Of a DNA stretch of 64,000 nt, positions 1 to 6,489 are shown piece by piece. The notes beneath the pieces are model-generated. The model worked only from the letters and a program-made list of their open reading frames with translations. It was not told the DNA's origin and searched no databases. The DNA comes from CAZXPY01 sp964643435 (GTDB lineage: Bacteria; Patescibacteriota; Microgenomatia; Woykebacterales; RBG-16-39-9b): positions 45,662-109,661 of the forward strand of contig CAZXPY010000004.1 of NCBI GenBank assembly GCA_964643435.1, written 5' to 3'. Each line of letters begins with the position of its first letter. Position 1 is the first letter of the stretch. The position numbers and the translations under genes were made by a program.

Positions 1-2
1 GG

Positions 3-650
3 TTGGAAATAATGGGTTATCCCGTAAAAGAAATCGAAAAAATTGAAGCTATAAAGTTGCATGGATATAAAACCGATGTTCAGGTGCAAATAACTATCTA
101 TATGAAAAAAGTCATCGCCGCTGAAAACCTTTCCGTAAAATTGGTCAGCAATCCACAAGGATTTAACCAAGTCGATAAAAGGTGGGTCGATAAGTATATC
201 GAAATGTGGAATATGCCAGAAAATGTTGTAAAAATTTTGAAATTATTTACCGGAGAGACTATACCGGCCCAATCGGGATTAAGAGACAAAAGAAGAATGT
301 TTCTTGACGAAATGAGCGAAGACAACCAGAAAAAGATTGTCGTTTTTTTCACTAAAAATAAGATTTTAATAATCTCCGATGTCTTAAAAGGCAGAGGAAA
401 ACTTTCGGCCGGTTGGATGTTAGTCGCTTTGGTAAACGACGGCGAAACTCGTTGGGTTTTAAAGTCAATAAATCATGTCATGAATGTTTTTGCCGACGGC
501 GAAGTTCGAATAACTCCACAAGGCAGTTTAAAAATTGGCAAAATCACAATGCAAAGGAAGGGCGGAGATGCTGGACGACCAACTTCAAAAATGTTGCAAT
601 TCAAGGTTAACCCCGCAGAGCTTTTTGAGGAAAACTTTTACGCTCAATGA
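3..650 (+). CDS. Probable type II restriction endonuclease (5' end uncertain)
   Basis: About 212-215 residues; the frame is open to the window edge, so the start may lie upstream (first ATG at 12). A PD-(D/E)XK-like core is suggested by the Asp in KTDVQVQI (near residue 27) followed about 18 residues later by LSVKLVS, and the C-terminal MQRKGGDAGRPTSKMLQFK stretch resembles C-termini of type II restriction enzymes as I remember them. The Vsr gene 300 nt downstream supports a restriction-modification locus, since Vsr repairs T:G mismatches left by deaminated 5-methylcytosine. A cognate C5 methyltransferase would be expected just upstream, outside the window. Subfamily and recognition site cannot be assigned. 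Confidence 0.6.
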   Translation: MEIMGYPVKEIEKIEAIKLHGYKTDVQVQITIYMKKVIAAENLSVKLVSNPQGFNQVDKRWVDKYIEMWNMPENVVKILKLFTGETIPAQSGLRDKRRMFLDEMSEDNQKKIVVFFTKNKILIISDVLKGRGKLSAGWMLVALVNDGETRWVLKSINHVMNVFADGEVRITPQGSLKIGKITMQRKGGDAGRPTSKMLQFKVNPAELFEENFYAQ

Positions 651-669
651 AAGGGGGCACGAACTCGCT

Positions 670-942
670 ATGGGAAAATTGCAGGGATACAACAGATTGA
701 CGGACGGTTTCTCCAGAACCTTGACTAACAGCGAAACGTCGAGGGGATACATTTTCGTCTCCAACGACAAGAAAGTGAAGAAACTCAGAGAACTTGAAGT
801 TTTTGTTAACAAAAAGAAATTCGCCTCCAAAAGAGTCGACAACAGCGGAAGAATTTCATTAGGCCAAAACTTAACCCAAGACATAGGGAAGAAAGGCCTC
901 CGTTTCAAATTGGAAAGCGAGAAACTTTTCTTGGAGTATTAA
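670..942 (+). CDS. Small hypothetical protein between endonuclease and vsr
   Basis: A 90-residue basic protein in a different frame from the endonuclease, starting 20 nt after its stop. The open frame extends back to 535, but ATG 670 is chosen because it avoids overlap and follows a purine-rich AAGGGGG (651-657), although 12 nt spacing is long. It is lysine-rich with no recognised domain. Position between two restriction-modification genes suggests a role in that system (controller or accessory subunit), but this is inference. It could also be a shifted C-terminal fragment of a longer endonuclease. Confidence 0.5.
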   Translation: MGKLQGYNRLTDGFSRTLTNSETSRGYIFVSNDKKVKKLRELEVFVNKKKFASKRVDNSGRISLGQNLTQDIGKKGLRFKLESEKLFLEY

Positions 943-962
943 GCGGATTTCGATGACATTTT

Positions 963-1373
963 ATGGACAAGGTCTCGACGAAAACGAGAAGTTACATAAT
1001 GAGCCGCGTCAAGAACAAGGAGACTAAGCTCGAGAAAGAGTTTAGAAAGCTGATTTGGAAGGCTGGAGTCAGATACAGAAAAAACCCCAAAGGATACTTC
1101 GGAAAACCAGATTTGGCGATTAAGAAAAGAAGAACGGTCATTTTCGTGGACTCTTGTTTTTGGCACGGTTGCGAAGTTCATTGCAGGTTGCCTCAAACCA
1201 ACAAGGTCTATTGGGTAGCCAAAATAATAAAAAACAAAGAAAGAGATGAAGCGGTTAATAAGATTTACAAAGAAAAAGGCTGGAAAGTTTTAAGGTTTTG
1301 GGAACACGAATTAAAAAAGAAACAGGATGAGGTAATTGGAATAATTGAGAATCTTTACCAATCAATAAATTAA
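963..1373 (+). CDS. vsr: Very short patch repair endonuclease Vsr
   Basis: Vsr nicks 5' of the T in T:G mismatches created by deamination of 5-methylcytosine, starting short-patch repair. The 136-residue protein carries the family hallmarks in order: SRVKNKET near residue 14, catalytic Asp in GKPDLA (about 50), FVDSCFWHGC (61-70) with the His and zinc-site Cys, a downstream C..P.TN..YW segment, RD and GWKVLRFWEHEL. The length is near the usual 140-155. It follows the endonuclease and small ORF in the same direction, so it is probably co-transcribed with them. Its presence predicts a cytosine-C5 methyltransferase close by, upstream of position 1. Confidence 0.96.
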   Translation: MDKVSTKTRSYIMSRVKNKETKLEKEFRKLIWKAGVRYRKNPKGYFGKPDLAIKKRRTVIFVDSCFWHGCEVHCRLPQTNKVYWVAKIIKNKERDEAVNKIYKEKGWKVLRFWEHELKKKQDEVIGIIENLYQSIN

Positions 1374-1407
1374 ACCTTTCTTAACGACGTTAAGATAGGG
1401 AAATGAT

Positions 1408-2091
1408 ATGGAACTGTTTTTTGGCCTAGTTAAAATAGACAGAGATTTCCTGTCTTCTTATCCTCTCTTCGCAATCTCTTTATTGGTAATAGTAGTCATT
1501 TTTCTTTTTATCTTGACTTTGGGTAGACCACTTTTAAGGTTCTTTGATTTTCTCAAAAAGGCTTACTTATCTGTTCCCAGAATTAGGAGGAAAGAGGACT
1601 GGGTTGCGGATTGTAGGGAACGAAGAGGATGGTTACAAAAAGGAGACGCAATGGCTCTGAAATTAGAGGGTAAACATTTGAGAGAGCTAACATTTGTGGC
1701 AGAACCTGAAGATAACCCTAGCAATTGGAGAGGAGGATTCATGATAGGTAATCCAACTTTTTCTCCTGCTTCAATTGTGGATATTCAAAACGCAATAACA
1801 TGCCACGTTGGTGTGCCTCCCATCCTAGATGAAGCTGTTCCAGTGTGGATTTTTGATGAGAGTCATGAGAGAAACAATCCTTATTCTACTCTCGTTAAGT
1901 CAACTGGGGAAAGAGCTGTCAGGTTTCTTATAAAGGTTAATGAAGATAATTTTCTTACTATTGAAGTGCAAGGACAAATTGTATACGCGAAGAAAGTAGA
2001 TTCATCCATGAGAAAAAAAGTGTACCTACTGGCTTGGGGTGATGAGGCAGATTGCAGGGTAAGATTTTCAGGCACCACTTACTATATCTAA
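1408..2091 (+). CDS. Hypothetical membrane-anchored protein
   Basis: 227 residues with one clear hydrophobic helix (about 18-40, SLLVIVVIFLFILTLG) followed by a basic stretch and a roughly 180-residue hydrophilic domain rich in beta-prone sequence. The topology looks like an N-terminal anchor with a soluble C-terminal domain; sidedness is not clear. No recognisable motif. It starts 34 nt after vsr, preceded by a weak purine run (ATAGGGAA). It is followed by about 115 nt without a gene. It may be an accessory gene of the restriction island; the function is unknown. Confidence 0.6.
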   Translation: MELFFGLVKIDRDFLSSYPLFAISLLVIVVIFLFILTLGRPLLRFFDFLKKAYLSVPRIRRKEDWVADCRERRGWLQKGDAMALKLEGKHLRELTFVAEPEDNPSNWRGGFMIGNPTFSPASIVDIQNAITCHVGVPPILDEAVPVWIFDESHERNNPYSTLVKSTGERAVRFLIKVNEDNFLTIEVQGQIVYAKKVDSSMRKKVYLLAWGDEADCRVRFSGTTYYI

Positions 2092-2192
2092 CGAGATAAT
2101 GTTTGAAAATCATCAACCAGTGCCAGCCATTTCCTAGTTTGTGCCGAGTATCAAAATTCAGGGTGTTAGGCATACATTTCAGGTGCAAAAAT

Positions 2193-2201
2193 TGATATAA
2201 T
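2193..2201 (+). promoter_or_regulatory. Extended -10 promoter of the small CxxC protein
   Basis: TGATATAAT gives an extended -10 (TG, one base, TATAAT at 2196-2201). The ATG at 2208 begins only 7 nt after the -10, so transcription should start at or within a few bases of the start codon. No Shine-Dalgarno site fits in between. Confidence 0.7.
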
Positions 2202-2207
2202 ACTGAT

Positions 2208-2447
2208 ATGACAAGCACAATAGTTTGTGACCTTTGTGGAAAAAGTAAACCTAGAAGTGAAATCACCCTAATGCAGGAGGGTGTAGGTATCCGCCTATCA
2301 AGAAATTCACGAGTTATTGAATCACGAGTGCGTCGCTATGTTGAGAGTGTCTCGGGTAAAAAGATTGTAACTTTCCCATTTTTATGTTTTGAATGTCAGC
2401 AAGATGACTACTTTCGCCAAATAATGTCCGGAAAATCCAAATATTAG
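2208..2447 (+). CDS. Small putative zinc-binding protein (two CxxC motifs)
   Basis: 79 residues with a CDLC pair near the N-terminus (about 7-10) and a CFEC pair near the C-terminus (about 64-67), a spacing typical of a four-cysteine zinc ribbon or treble clef. The middle is basic (several Arg), compatible with nucleic acid binding. No family is recognised. An extended -10 immediately precedes the ATG, so the mRNA is probably leaderless. It is a monocistronic gene in the accessory region before the toxin-antitoxin pair. Confidence 0.65.
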   Translation: MTSTIVCDLCGKSKPRSEITLMQEGVGIRLSRNSRVIESRVRRYVESVSGKKIVTFPFLCFECQQDDYFRQIMSGKSKY

Positions 2448-2711
2448 TTCACTAATTGCTGAATAAAGTGCACTGATTTCTGATAAACTAGCTCGGGATA
2501 CTTAATAATTCTCACCCAGTTAGCAGTTCGGAAATCATGAGCAAATAGCATTAGGGAATTACTAAAGCTGGCTTTAGATTGAGGAATCTCCCAACATTAG
2601 CTGGACTAAACTCGAAAGAATTAATAGTATGCCAGAGGTTCTTAATTTCGTCCAATAAGGCCGACCAAGTTGAGCTTGTCCAAAGTAAGCTAAACTTTCC
2701 GCCCCGACCAC
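2448..2711. other. Gene-poor spacer
   Basis: About 260 nt between the CxxC protein and the toxin-antitoxin promoter. I see no RNA gene, strong hairpin or convincing ORF. A 62-codon minus-strand frame (2551-2739) overlaps the antitoxin promoter and lacks a ribosome binding site or familiar sequence, so it was not called. Confidence 0.5.
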
Positions 2712-2740
2712 TTGACAATATTACATTTGTGTTGTACATT
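2712..2740 (+). promoter_or_regulatory. Promoter of the toxin-antitoxin operon
   Basis: Consensus -35 TTGACA (2712-2717), 17 nt spacer, -10 TACATT (2735-2740). The antitoxin ATG (2749) starts 8 nt after the -10, so the mRNA should be leaderless. Phd/YefM-RelE-type systems usually autorepress; the TTGTACA-like dyad overlapping the -10 could be part of an operator (inference). Confidence 0.75.
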
Positions 2741-2748
2741 TTAACTGT

Positions 2749-3006
2749 ATGAAAAAATCCAAATTAGTCTCTACTACAACTTTCAGAAATCATCTTGCCG
2801 ATGTGATTGAAGAGGTTGGTGAGAAGGAAGATTATGTTTTGGTGACCGACCGCGGTGAACCAAAAGCGGCGGTTGTGAACATAGATTTTTTTGAAGATCT
2901 TTTGATGGCAAACTCCTCAGAATACATCAAAAGCATAAAGGAAGCCAGAGAAGATTTCAAAGCAGGCCGCGTCTACACCCACGAGCAAGTTTTTGGCGAC
3001 CTCTAA
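2749..3006 (+). CDS. Phd/YefM-family antitoxin
   Basis: 85 residues. The N-terminal half (STTTFRNHLADVIEEV, then YVLVTDRGEPKAAVVNIDFF) matches the Phd/YefM fold: an amphipathic helix, beta strands around 'RGEPKAAVV', then a helix ending the DNA-binding dimer domain. The acidic/basic C-terminal tail would wrap the toxin. It should neutralise the RelE-like protein encoded 6 nt downstream and repress its own promoter, which lies directly upstream. Leaderless start inferred from promoter spacing. Confidence 0.88.
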   Translation: MKKSKLVSTTTFRNHLADVIEEVGEKEDYVLVTDRGEPKAAVVNIDFFEDLLMANSSEYIKSIKEAREDFKAGRVYTHEQVFGDL

Positions 3007-3012
3007 ACTTTA

Positions 3013-3267
3013 ATGAGTTACCGCCTAACTTACACTCAAAAATCTCTTAAAGATATTGCTAAGTTAGATCGTATTGTGAAAAAACTGATTGCCAAGAAAC
3101 TTTTGGAATTTGAAAAAGACCCGCTAAAGTTTAGTGAACCTCTGAAAGAATCCAAATTTGGAAAAAGACGATTTAGAATTGGAGACTACCGAGTAACTTT
3201 CGATATCGAAAATAGGGAAATTGTGATATTGAGAGTCGGACATCGAAGAGAAATATATAAGAGCTAA
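3013..3267 (+). CDS. RelE/ParE-family toxin
   Basis: 84 residues with the RelE/ParE architecture: SYRLTYTQKSLKDIAKLD at the N-terminus, a helical hairpin (DRIVKKLIAKKLLEF), then KFGKRRFRIGDYRVTFDI and the signature VILRVGHRREIYK at the C-terminus. RelE-type members cleave ribosome-bound mRNA and ParE-type members poison gyrase; sequence alone does not decide which, although the Arg/His/Tyr-rich end fits a RelE-like RNase. It follows the antitoxin by 6 nt, in one operon. Confidence 0.88.
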   Translation: MSYRLTYTQKSLKDIAKLDRIVKKLIAKKLLEFEKDPLKFSEPLKESKFGKRRFRIGDYRVTFDIENREIVILRVGHRREIYKS

Positions 3268-3273
3268 TTATCT

Positions 3274-3783
3274 TTAAAGCTTTGGAATAAAAGAGGGTGT
3301 TTTATTTTTGTATCTTTCGTATTTATCACCAAATTGCCTAATAAGTTCTTTTTCCTGAAGTACCAGAGCGTGAAACCAAAAGACTAAAGCAAAAAAGGGG
3401 GTCATTATAAAAGTGGCTGTAAATGAATTCAAAAAAGTAGCTACCCCCAAAATCAAAAAAGGGTAGGTGAGATTCATTGGGTGGCGGATATAGCGATAAG
3501 GACCATTTGTTACTAAATTTACGGGAGAAGCGTGGTAGGGATTTGGACTGCCACCACCGTATTTAATCAGATAATAAGCACTTGAAATGTATAAAGGAAA
3601 AAATACTAGCCATAAAATTATCGCTATCAAGATATTTGCCGGTTCGGGAAATGGTATTGGTAAGCGTAAAAATTGATCCAACCAAAAACTCAATCTAAAA
3701 CCAACATAAATAGGCAAGATTAAAGCGATTGGAATCCCCCAAAGTATGGAAAGTAAAATTTGACCGGTTCTCTGCCGCCTCAC
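3274..3783 (-). CDS. Isoprenylcysteine methyltransferase-like membrane protein
   Basis: 169 residues, GTG start, four to five hydrophobic segments. The C-terminal GPYRYIRHPMNLTYPFLILG, then an E-x-x-L...FGDKYERYKNKTPSFIP segment is the conserved core of the ICMT/PEMT/NnrU membrane methyltransferase superfamily, which binds S-adenosylmethionine between the RHP motif and the acidic/FG.Y..Y region. The substrate cannot be told; bacterial members methylate lipids or are uncharacterised. It begins 2 nt after the stop of the VOC-domain gene, so the two form a minus-strand operon convergent with the toxin gene. Confidence 0.8.
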   Translation of the reverse strand: MRRQRTGQILLSILWGIPIALILPIYVGFRLSFWLDQFLRLPIPFPEPANILIAIILWLVFFPLYISSAYYLIKYGGGSPNPYHASPVNLVTNGPYRYIRHPMNLTYPFLILGVATFLNSFTATFIMTPFFALVFWFHALVLQEKELIRQFGDKYERYKNKTPSFIPKL

Positions 3784-3784
3784 T

Positions 3785-4168
3785 TTAACTCTCTCTTACC
3801 TGGACTAATTGGAAATAGTTACCATCAATATCTTCAAAAGTAGCAATATAACCGTAGCCTTCAACGTGATAAGTATCTTTAATTTTCTTTACTCCAGCCA
3901 TCTCCAGCTTCTTCACTTCTTTTTCAATATCATCAACTTCTAAATTGAAGATAATTCGTTCCGGTTCTTGGTTATTCCCCTTTACTTTTGAATGATCAAC
4001 AACGTACAAACCACTTCCTCCACCAAAATCAAAACCAAAGATTTCTTCGCCCGCTTCGCCCATTTCGGCTTCCAAAGTGATCTTTAAACCAACTTTCTCG
4101 GAATAGAAATTTGCTAGTTTTTTAGCATCTTCGCTAAATAAATTGAGACTTTCAAGACTGCGAATCAT
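3785..4168 (-). CDS. VOC-superfamily (glyoxalase/dioxygenase-like) protein
   Basis: 127 residues forming one vicinal-oxygen-chelate domain of two beta-alpha-beta-beta-beta repeats: LESLNLFSEDAKKLANFYSEKVGLK in the first and EVDDIEKEVKKLEMAGVKKI...TFEDIDGNYFQLVQ in the second. The C-terminal GNYFQL is the usual metal-ligand end strand. The substrate is unknown; related proteins act on glyoxal adducts, antibiotics or aromatic diols. It is the first gene of a two-gene minus-strand unit and is divergent from the glycosidase-like gene at 4284. Confidence 0.82.
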   Translation of the reverse strand: MIRSLESLNLFSEDAKKLANFYSEKVGLKITLEAEMGEAGEEIFGFDFGGGSGLYVVDHSKVKGNNQEPERIIFNLEVDDIEKEVKKLEMAGVKKIKDTYHVEGYGYIATFEDIDGNYFQLVQVRES

Positions 4169-4212
4169 TTAGCTTCACCTCCTTTATGAAGATTTAGTTT
4201 AACTCTTCATTC

Positions 4213-4243
4213 CCGAAAAAAACAAGGGTTGGTTTTTCGGGAG
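4213..4243. repeat. Inverted repeat between divergent genes
   Basis: CCCGAAAAA and TTTTTCGGG form a 9-bp stem with a 12-nt loop between two divergently transcribed genes (minus 3785-4168, plus 4284-5453). Because both flanking genes start here rather than end, it is more likely a regulatory hairpin or operator than a terminator. Confidence 0.5.
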
Positions 4244-4265
4244 GACAATCCTCTAAAATTTCTGA

Positions 4266-4274
4266 TGTTATAAT
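4266..4274 (+). promoter_or_regulatory. Extended -10 promoter of glycosidase-like gene
   Basis: TG, one base, then TATAAT (4269-4274). The GTG start at 4284 lies 9 nt after it, so the message is predicted to be leaderless. Confidence 0.65.
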
Positions 4275-4283
4275 TTAAGCATA

Positions 4284-5453
4284 GTGTCAACGAAAACATA
4301 TTGGTTTTTAATTATAATTGGCTTTATTCTAACCAGTCTAAATCTTTATTTTGCTATTTTTGTACTGAAATACAATTTTTCTTTCTTAGAGGAAAGGGTT
4401 TTAGGAGTTAGTTCTCAAAACTTGGTCTTTAAAGTTCTTGAGGTACCAAAATCTTGTCTTGTGGAAAGCAGTTTTAAATCTCTAATTGTCCCAAGAGAAA
4501 GTTTATCGCCTTATTTTGGCTTGAATAATAAATTCGGAATTTATATCTTTTCCGACGTAAATGAGATCAACTTAGCCAGCAATTTAGTCAATTCAAATGG
4601 TGGGGATTGGGGCTACGTATTAATGCCTTACTACGTACGAGATTACAACAAAGGTCGCTGGCAGGAGGTTTTTAGAAATCTTTGCCAAAAACACTTAGTT
4701 CCAATAATTCAACTCACCTCTCTAGAAGAAACACCAACAGCTGAAGATATTTTTAAATCGGCCCAGTTTCTAAACAGCTTATATTGGCCCGTAAAAACAA
4801 AAATTATTAGTGCTTATAACGAAACTAATGATAAGAAATTTTGGGGTGGTAAGATTGACCCAAAACACTATGCCCAAGTCCTAAATTCTACTATTGAAAC
4901 TCTTAAGAGCACAGAAACAAATATTTACATANNNNNNNNNNTTAACGGCGCTTTTAATGCCTCCGCAAGAAGCGGTCCAGACTATTTAGATGAAAAAGAG
5001 TATTTAATAAAGATGGATCATGAAGTACCGGGAATTCTTGCAAAGTTAGATGGTTGGGCTTCTCATCCTTACCCTCAACCCGATTTTAAAGGTGACTTAG
5101 ATACCGATGGTAGAGACGGTATTAGAGCCTACAGCTGGGAGATGGATTTGCTGAAAAATTTGTTTGGAATTGAAAACTTGCCGGTTTTTATTACCGAGAC
5201 TGGGTGGGCTCATGAAGAAGGTGAAAAAACCCAACCCTCGTATTTAAAAGCTGAAAACGTTGCGGAGCTTTTAAAGAAAGCCTACGAAGAGGTTTGGCTT
5301 CCCGACAAAAGAGTGGTTGCCGTTACTCCATTTATCCTGAAAATGAAGGAAGCAGATAATTTTAGTTGGCTAGATAATTCTGGCAATCCTTACCCACAGT
5401 TTGAGGTTGTAAAAGAAATGGAAAAACTACCCGGTTTTCCTGAACGAATCTAA
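4284..5453 (+). CDS. Membrane-anchored glycoside hydrolase-like (TIM barrel) protein
   Basis: 389 codons from GTG. One N-terminal transmembrane segment (about 6-27) is followed by a TIM-barrel-like domain of glycosidase clan A type: AYNETND offers an Asn-Glu acid/base pair after strand 4, DGWASHPYP a strand-6 His, and FITETGWA the strand-7 nucleophile Glu. It probably acts on a polysaccharide at the outer face of the membrane; the substrate is unknown. Ten N at 4932-4941 interrupt the sequence, so a few residues, and possibly the frame, are uncertain there, although both sides read in the same frame. Nearest families would be GH39/GH53-like (tentative). Confidence 0.7.
   Translation: MSTKTYWFLIIIGFILTSLNLYFAIFVLKYNFSFLEERVLGVSSQNLVFKVLEVPKSCLVESSFKSLIVPRESLSPYFGLNNKFGIYIFSDVNEINLASNLVNSNGGDWGYVLMPYYVRDYNKGRWQEVFRNLCQKHLVPIIQLTSLEETPTAEDIFKSAQFLNSLYWPVKTKIISAYNETNDKKFWGGKIDPKHYAQVLNSTIETLKSTETNIYIXXXXNGAFNASARSGPDYLDEKEYLIKMDHEVPGILAKLDGWASHPYPQPDFKGDLDTDGRDGIRAYSWEMDLLKNLFGIENLPVFITETGWAHEEGEKTQPSYLKAENVAELLKKAYEEVWLPDKRVVAVTPFILKMKEADNFSWLDNSGNPYPQFEVVKEMEKLPGFPERI
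4932..4941. other. Assembly gap (10 N)
   Basis: Run of ten undetermined bases inside the glycosidase-like gene. The frame continues across it as written, but the true length is unknown. Confidence 0.99.
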
Positions 5454-5457
5454 AAAA

Positions 5458-5486
5458 TTGAAAAAATAATTCTTCTTTGCTAAAAT
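5458..5486 (+). promoter_or_regulatory. Promoter of the tRNA-Leu/Gly cluster
   Basis: TTGAAA (5458-5463), 17 nt spacer, TAAAAT (5481-5486). Transcription would start near 5493, ahead of the first repeat copy, and read through the tRNA cluster and probably the DUF192 gene. Confidence 0.65.
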
Positions 5487-5504
5487 ACTCTCCGTGTGTT
5501 GCAA

Positions 5505-5599
5505 GGGCGAATGGCGGAATAACACGCTTCGTATTTTCGTCCAAGGACTCAAATACTCTCGCGTGTTGGGCCACCAAAAATAAGGGCGAATGGCGGAAT
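5505..5599 (+). repeat. tRNA-Leu 5'-end duplication around a 54-nt hairpin element (copy 1)
   Basis: The 16-nt GGGCGAATGGCGGAAT occurs at 5505-5520 and again at 5584-5599, where it starts a tRNA-Leu-like sequence. Between them is a 54-nt element (5521-5574) that folds as one long hairpin: AACACGC/GCGTGTT, then GTATTT/AAATAC, then GTCC/GGAC. The same element, with one base changed, lies at 9991-10044 ahead of tRNA-Leu(UAG), flanked by a duplication of that tRNA's own 5' end. Confidence 0.9.
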
Positions 5600-5605
5600 G
5601 GCAGA

Positions 5606-5671
5606 CCCCGAAACATTCTTACCTTACGTTGTGCTCTACGTGCACACCCGTAAGGAGCAAAATTACGGGGC
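5606..5671 (+). repeat. Structured element in D-arm position (family with 15905 and 38613)
   Basis: Nested stems CCCCG/CGGGG (5606-5610, 5666-5670), CCTTACG/CGTAAGG (5622-5628, 5649-5655) and TGTGC/GCACA (5630-5634, 5642-5646). It shares a CTACGT box about 24 nt after a seed resembling ACAAAACTTACT with elements at 15905 and 38613. Removing about 67 nt would restore a normal tRNA-Leu D-arm/anticodon junction. Confidence 0.7.
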
Positions 5672-5696
5672 GAGCGCACAGGATTTAGTCCTATGG

Positions 5697-5787
5697 GCCG
5701 GGATGGTGGAATTGGCAGACGCGCTGGACTTAAAATCCAGTGTCCGTTAAATCGGACGTGCGAGTTCGATCCTCGCTCCCGGCACCA
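5697..5787 (+). tRNA. tRNA-Leu(UAA)
   Basis: Complete 91-nt class II tRNA: acceptor GCCGGGA/TCCCGGC, D arm with GGTGGAATTGG, anticodon stem CTGGA/TCCAG with loop CTTAAAA (anticodon UAA), long variable arm GTCCG..CGGAC, T loop TTCGATC and encoded CCA. It reads UUA/UUG codons. It lies wholly inside the split anticodon arm of a second tRNA-Leu-like sequence. Confidence 0.95.
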
Positions 5788-5905
5788 GAGGACGCAGCAG
5801 GCGAGAGTACGTGATGAATGCGTAGCTTTCTGAACATACGAAGCATGCTAAAATCCTGAGACCGATTGGTCGTGGGGTTCGACTCTCCCTTCACCCACCA
5901 TTTTT

Positions 5906-5980
5906 GCGGTGGTAGTTCAGTGGTAGAACGTCTCGTTGCCAACGAGAAGGTCGGGGGTTCAAATCCCCTCCACCGCTCCA
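5906..5980 (+). tRNA. tRNA-Gly(GCC)
   Basis: 75-nt cloverleaf: acceptor GCGGTGG/CCACCGC, D arm TAGTTCAGTGGTAGA, anticodon loop TTGCCAA (GCC), T arm GGGGGTTCAAATCCCC, encoded CCA after discriminator U. The DUF192 gene starts 13 nt downstream, suggesting co-transcription and processing. Confidence 0.95.
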
Positions 5981-5992
5981 AAACCTTTTTAA

Positions 5993-6436
5993 ATGCCAAA
6001 AAAAATATTAGTAATCTCCTCAATCTCCTTAACAGCATTACTCTTATATTACCTTCTAGGATCGGAAACTATCATCACTAATCAAAAAACGAAGGTTTTA
6101 GTTGGTAAGAGAGAATTTTTAGTAGAAGTTGCCCAGACAACCACCGAGAAGGAAAGAGGTTTAATCGGGAAAGAGTATTTAGGTGAGAGCCAGGGAATGC
6201 TTTTTATTTATAAACAACCTCAACAAGTCACCTTTTGGATGAAAGATATGTTAATTCCGATAGATATTATTTGGATTGAAAATAGGCGTATAAAGGGCTT
6301 TCAGGAAAACTTACTTCCTGATAATGGAGAAAAGCTCTATTACTCACCAGGAAAAATTGATTATGTCTTAGAAATAAAAGCCGGCGAAGCGGCTAGAAAA
6401 GGAATTAGAGTCGGAGAGAAAATATTTGAACAGTAA
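5993..6436 (+). CDS. DUF192-family exported protein
   Basis: 147 residues with an N-terminal hydrophobic signal or anchor (about 5-23) and a DUF192 domain: VEVAQTTTEKERGLIGKEYLGESQGMLFIY, TFWMKDMLIPIDIIWI and YYSPGKIDYVLEIKAGEA match the family's signature blocks. The biochemical role of DUF192 is not established; members are small secreted beta-rich proteins. The ATG lies 13 nt after tRNA-Gly, so the transcript is probably shared with the tRNAs. Confidence 0.88.
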   Translation: MPKKILVISSISLTALLLYYLLGSETIITNQKTKVLVGKREFLVEVAQTTTEKERGLIGKEYLGESQGMLFIYKQPQQVTFWMKDMLIPIDIIWIENRRIKGFQENLLPDNGEKLYYSPGKIDYVLEIKAGEAARKGIRVGEKIFEQ

Positions 6437-6449
6437 CAACCAAGCAAGT

Positions 6450-6479
6450 TTGACAATATTTAGTAGTTTAATCTATTAT
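6450..6479 (+). promoter_or_regulatory. Promoter of muramidase-like gene
   Basis: TTGACA (6450-6455), 18 nt, TATTAT (6474-6479). The ATG (6490) starts 10 nt later, giving a leader of a few bases at most. Confidence 0.65.
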
Positions 6480-6489
6480 TAAACACAAG

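Larger units (their letters stand above)
5584..5900 (+). pseudogene. Interrupted tRNA-Leu-like sequence enclosing tRNA-Leu(UAA)
   Basis: Three segments together read as a tRNA-Leu: 5584-5606 (acceptor, D arm), 5674-5688 (ending CAGGATTTAG) and 5852-5900 (AATCCTG, variable arm GACC/GGTC, T loop TTCGACT, TTCACCC, ACCA). Joined, the anticodon stem is CAGGA/TCCTG with a 7-nt loop and anticodon UAG. The first interruption (5607-5673) is a structured element. The second (5689-5851) contains the complete tRNA-Leu(UAA). The acceptor has one C-A mismatch and the T stem is imperfect, so this may be a degenerate gene; an intron-containing or processed tRNA is the alternative. Confidence 0.6.

Noticed and set aside
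535..669. Upstream extension of the small ORF between endonuclease and vsr
   Set aside because: This part lies in another frame of the endonuclease gene; ATG 670 avoids the overlap.
2551..2739. Minus-strand 62-codon frame before the toxin-antitoxin genes
   Set aside because: It overlaps a consensus promoter, has no ribosome site and resembles no protein.
4932..4941. Frameshift in the glycosidase-like gene
   Set aside because: Both sides read in the same frame across the ten N; there is no evidence for a real disruption.
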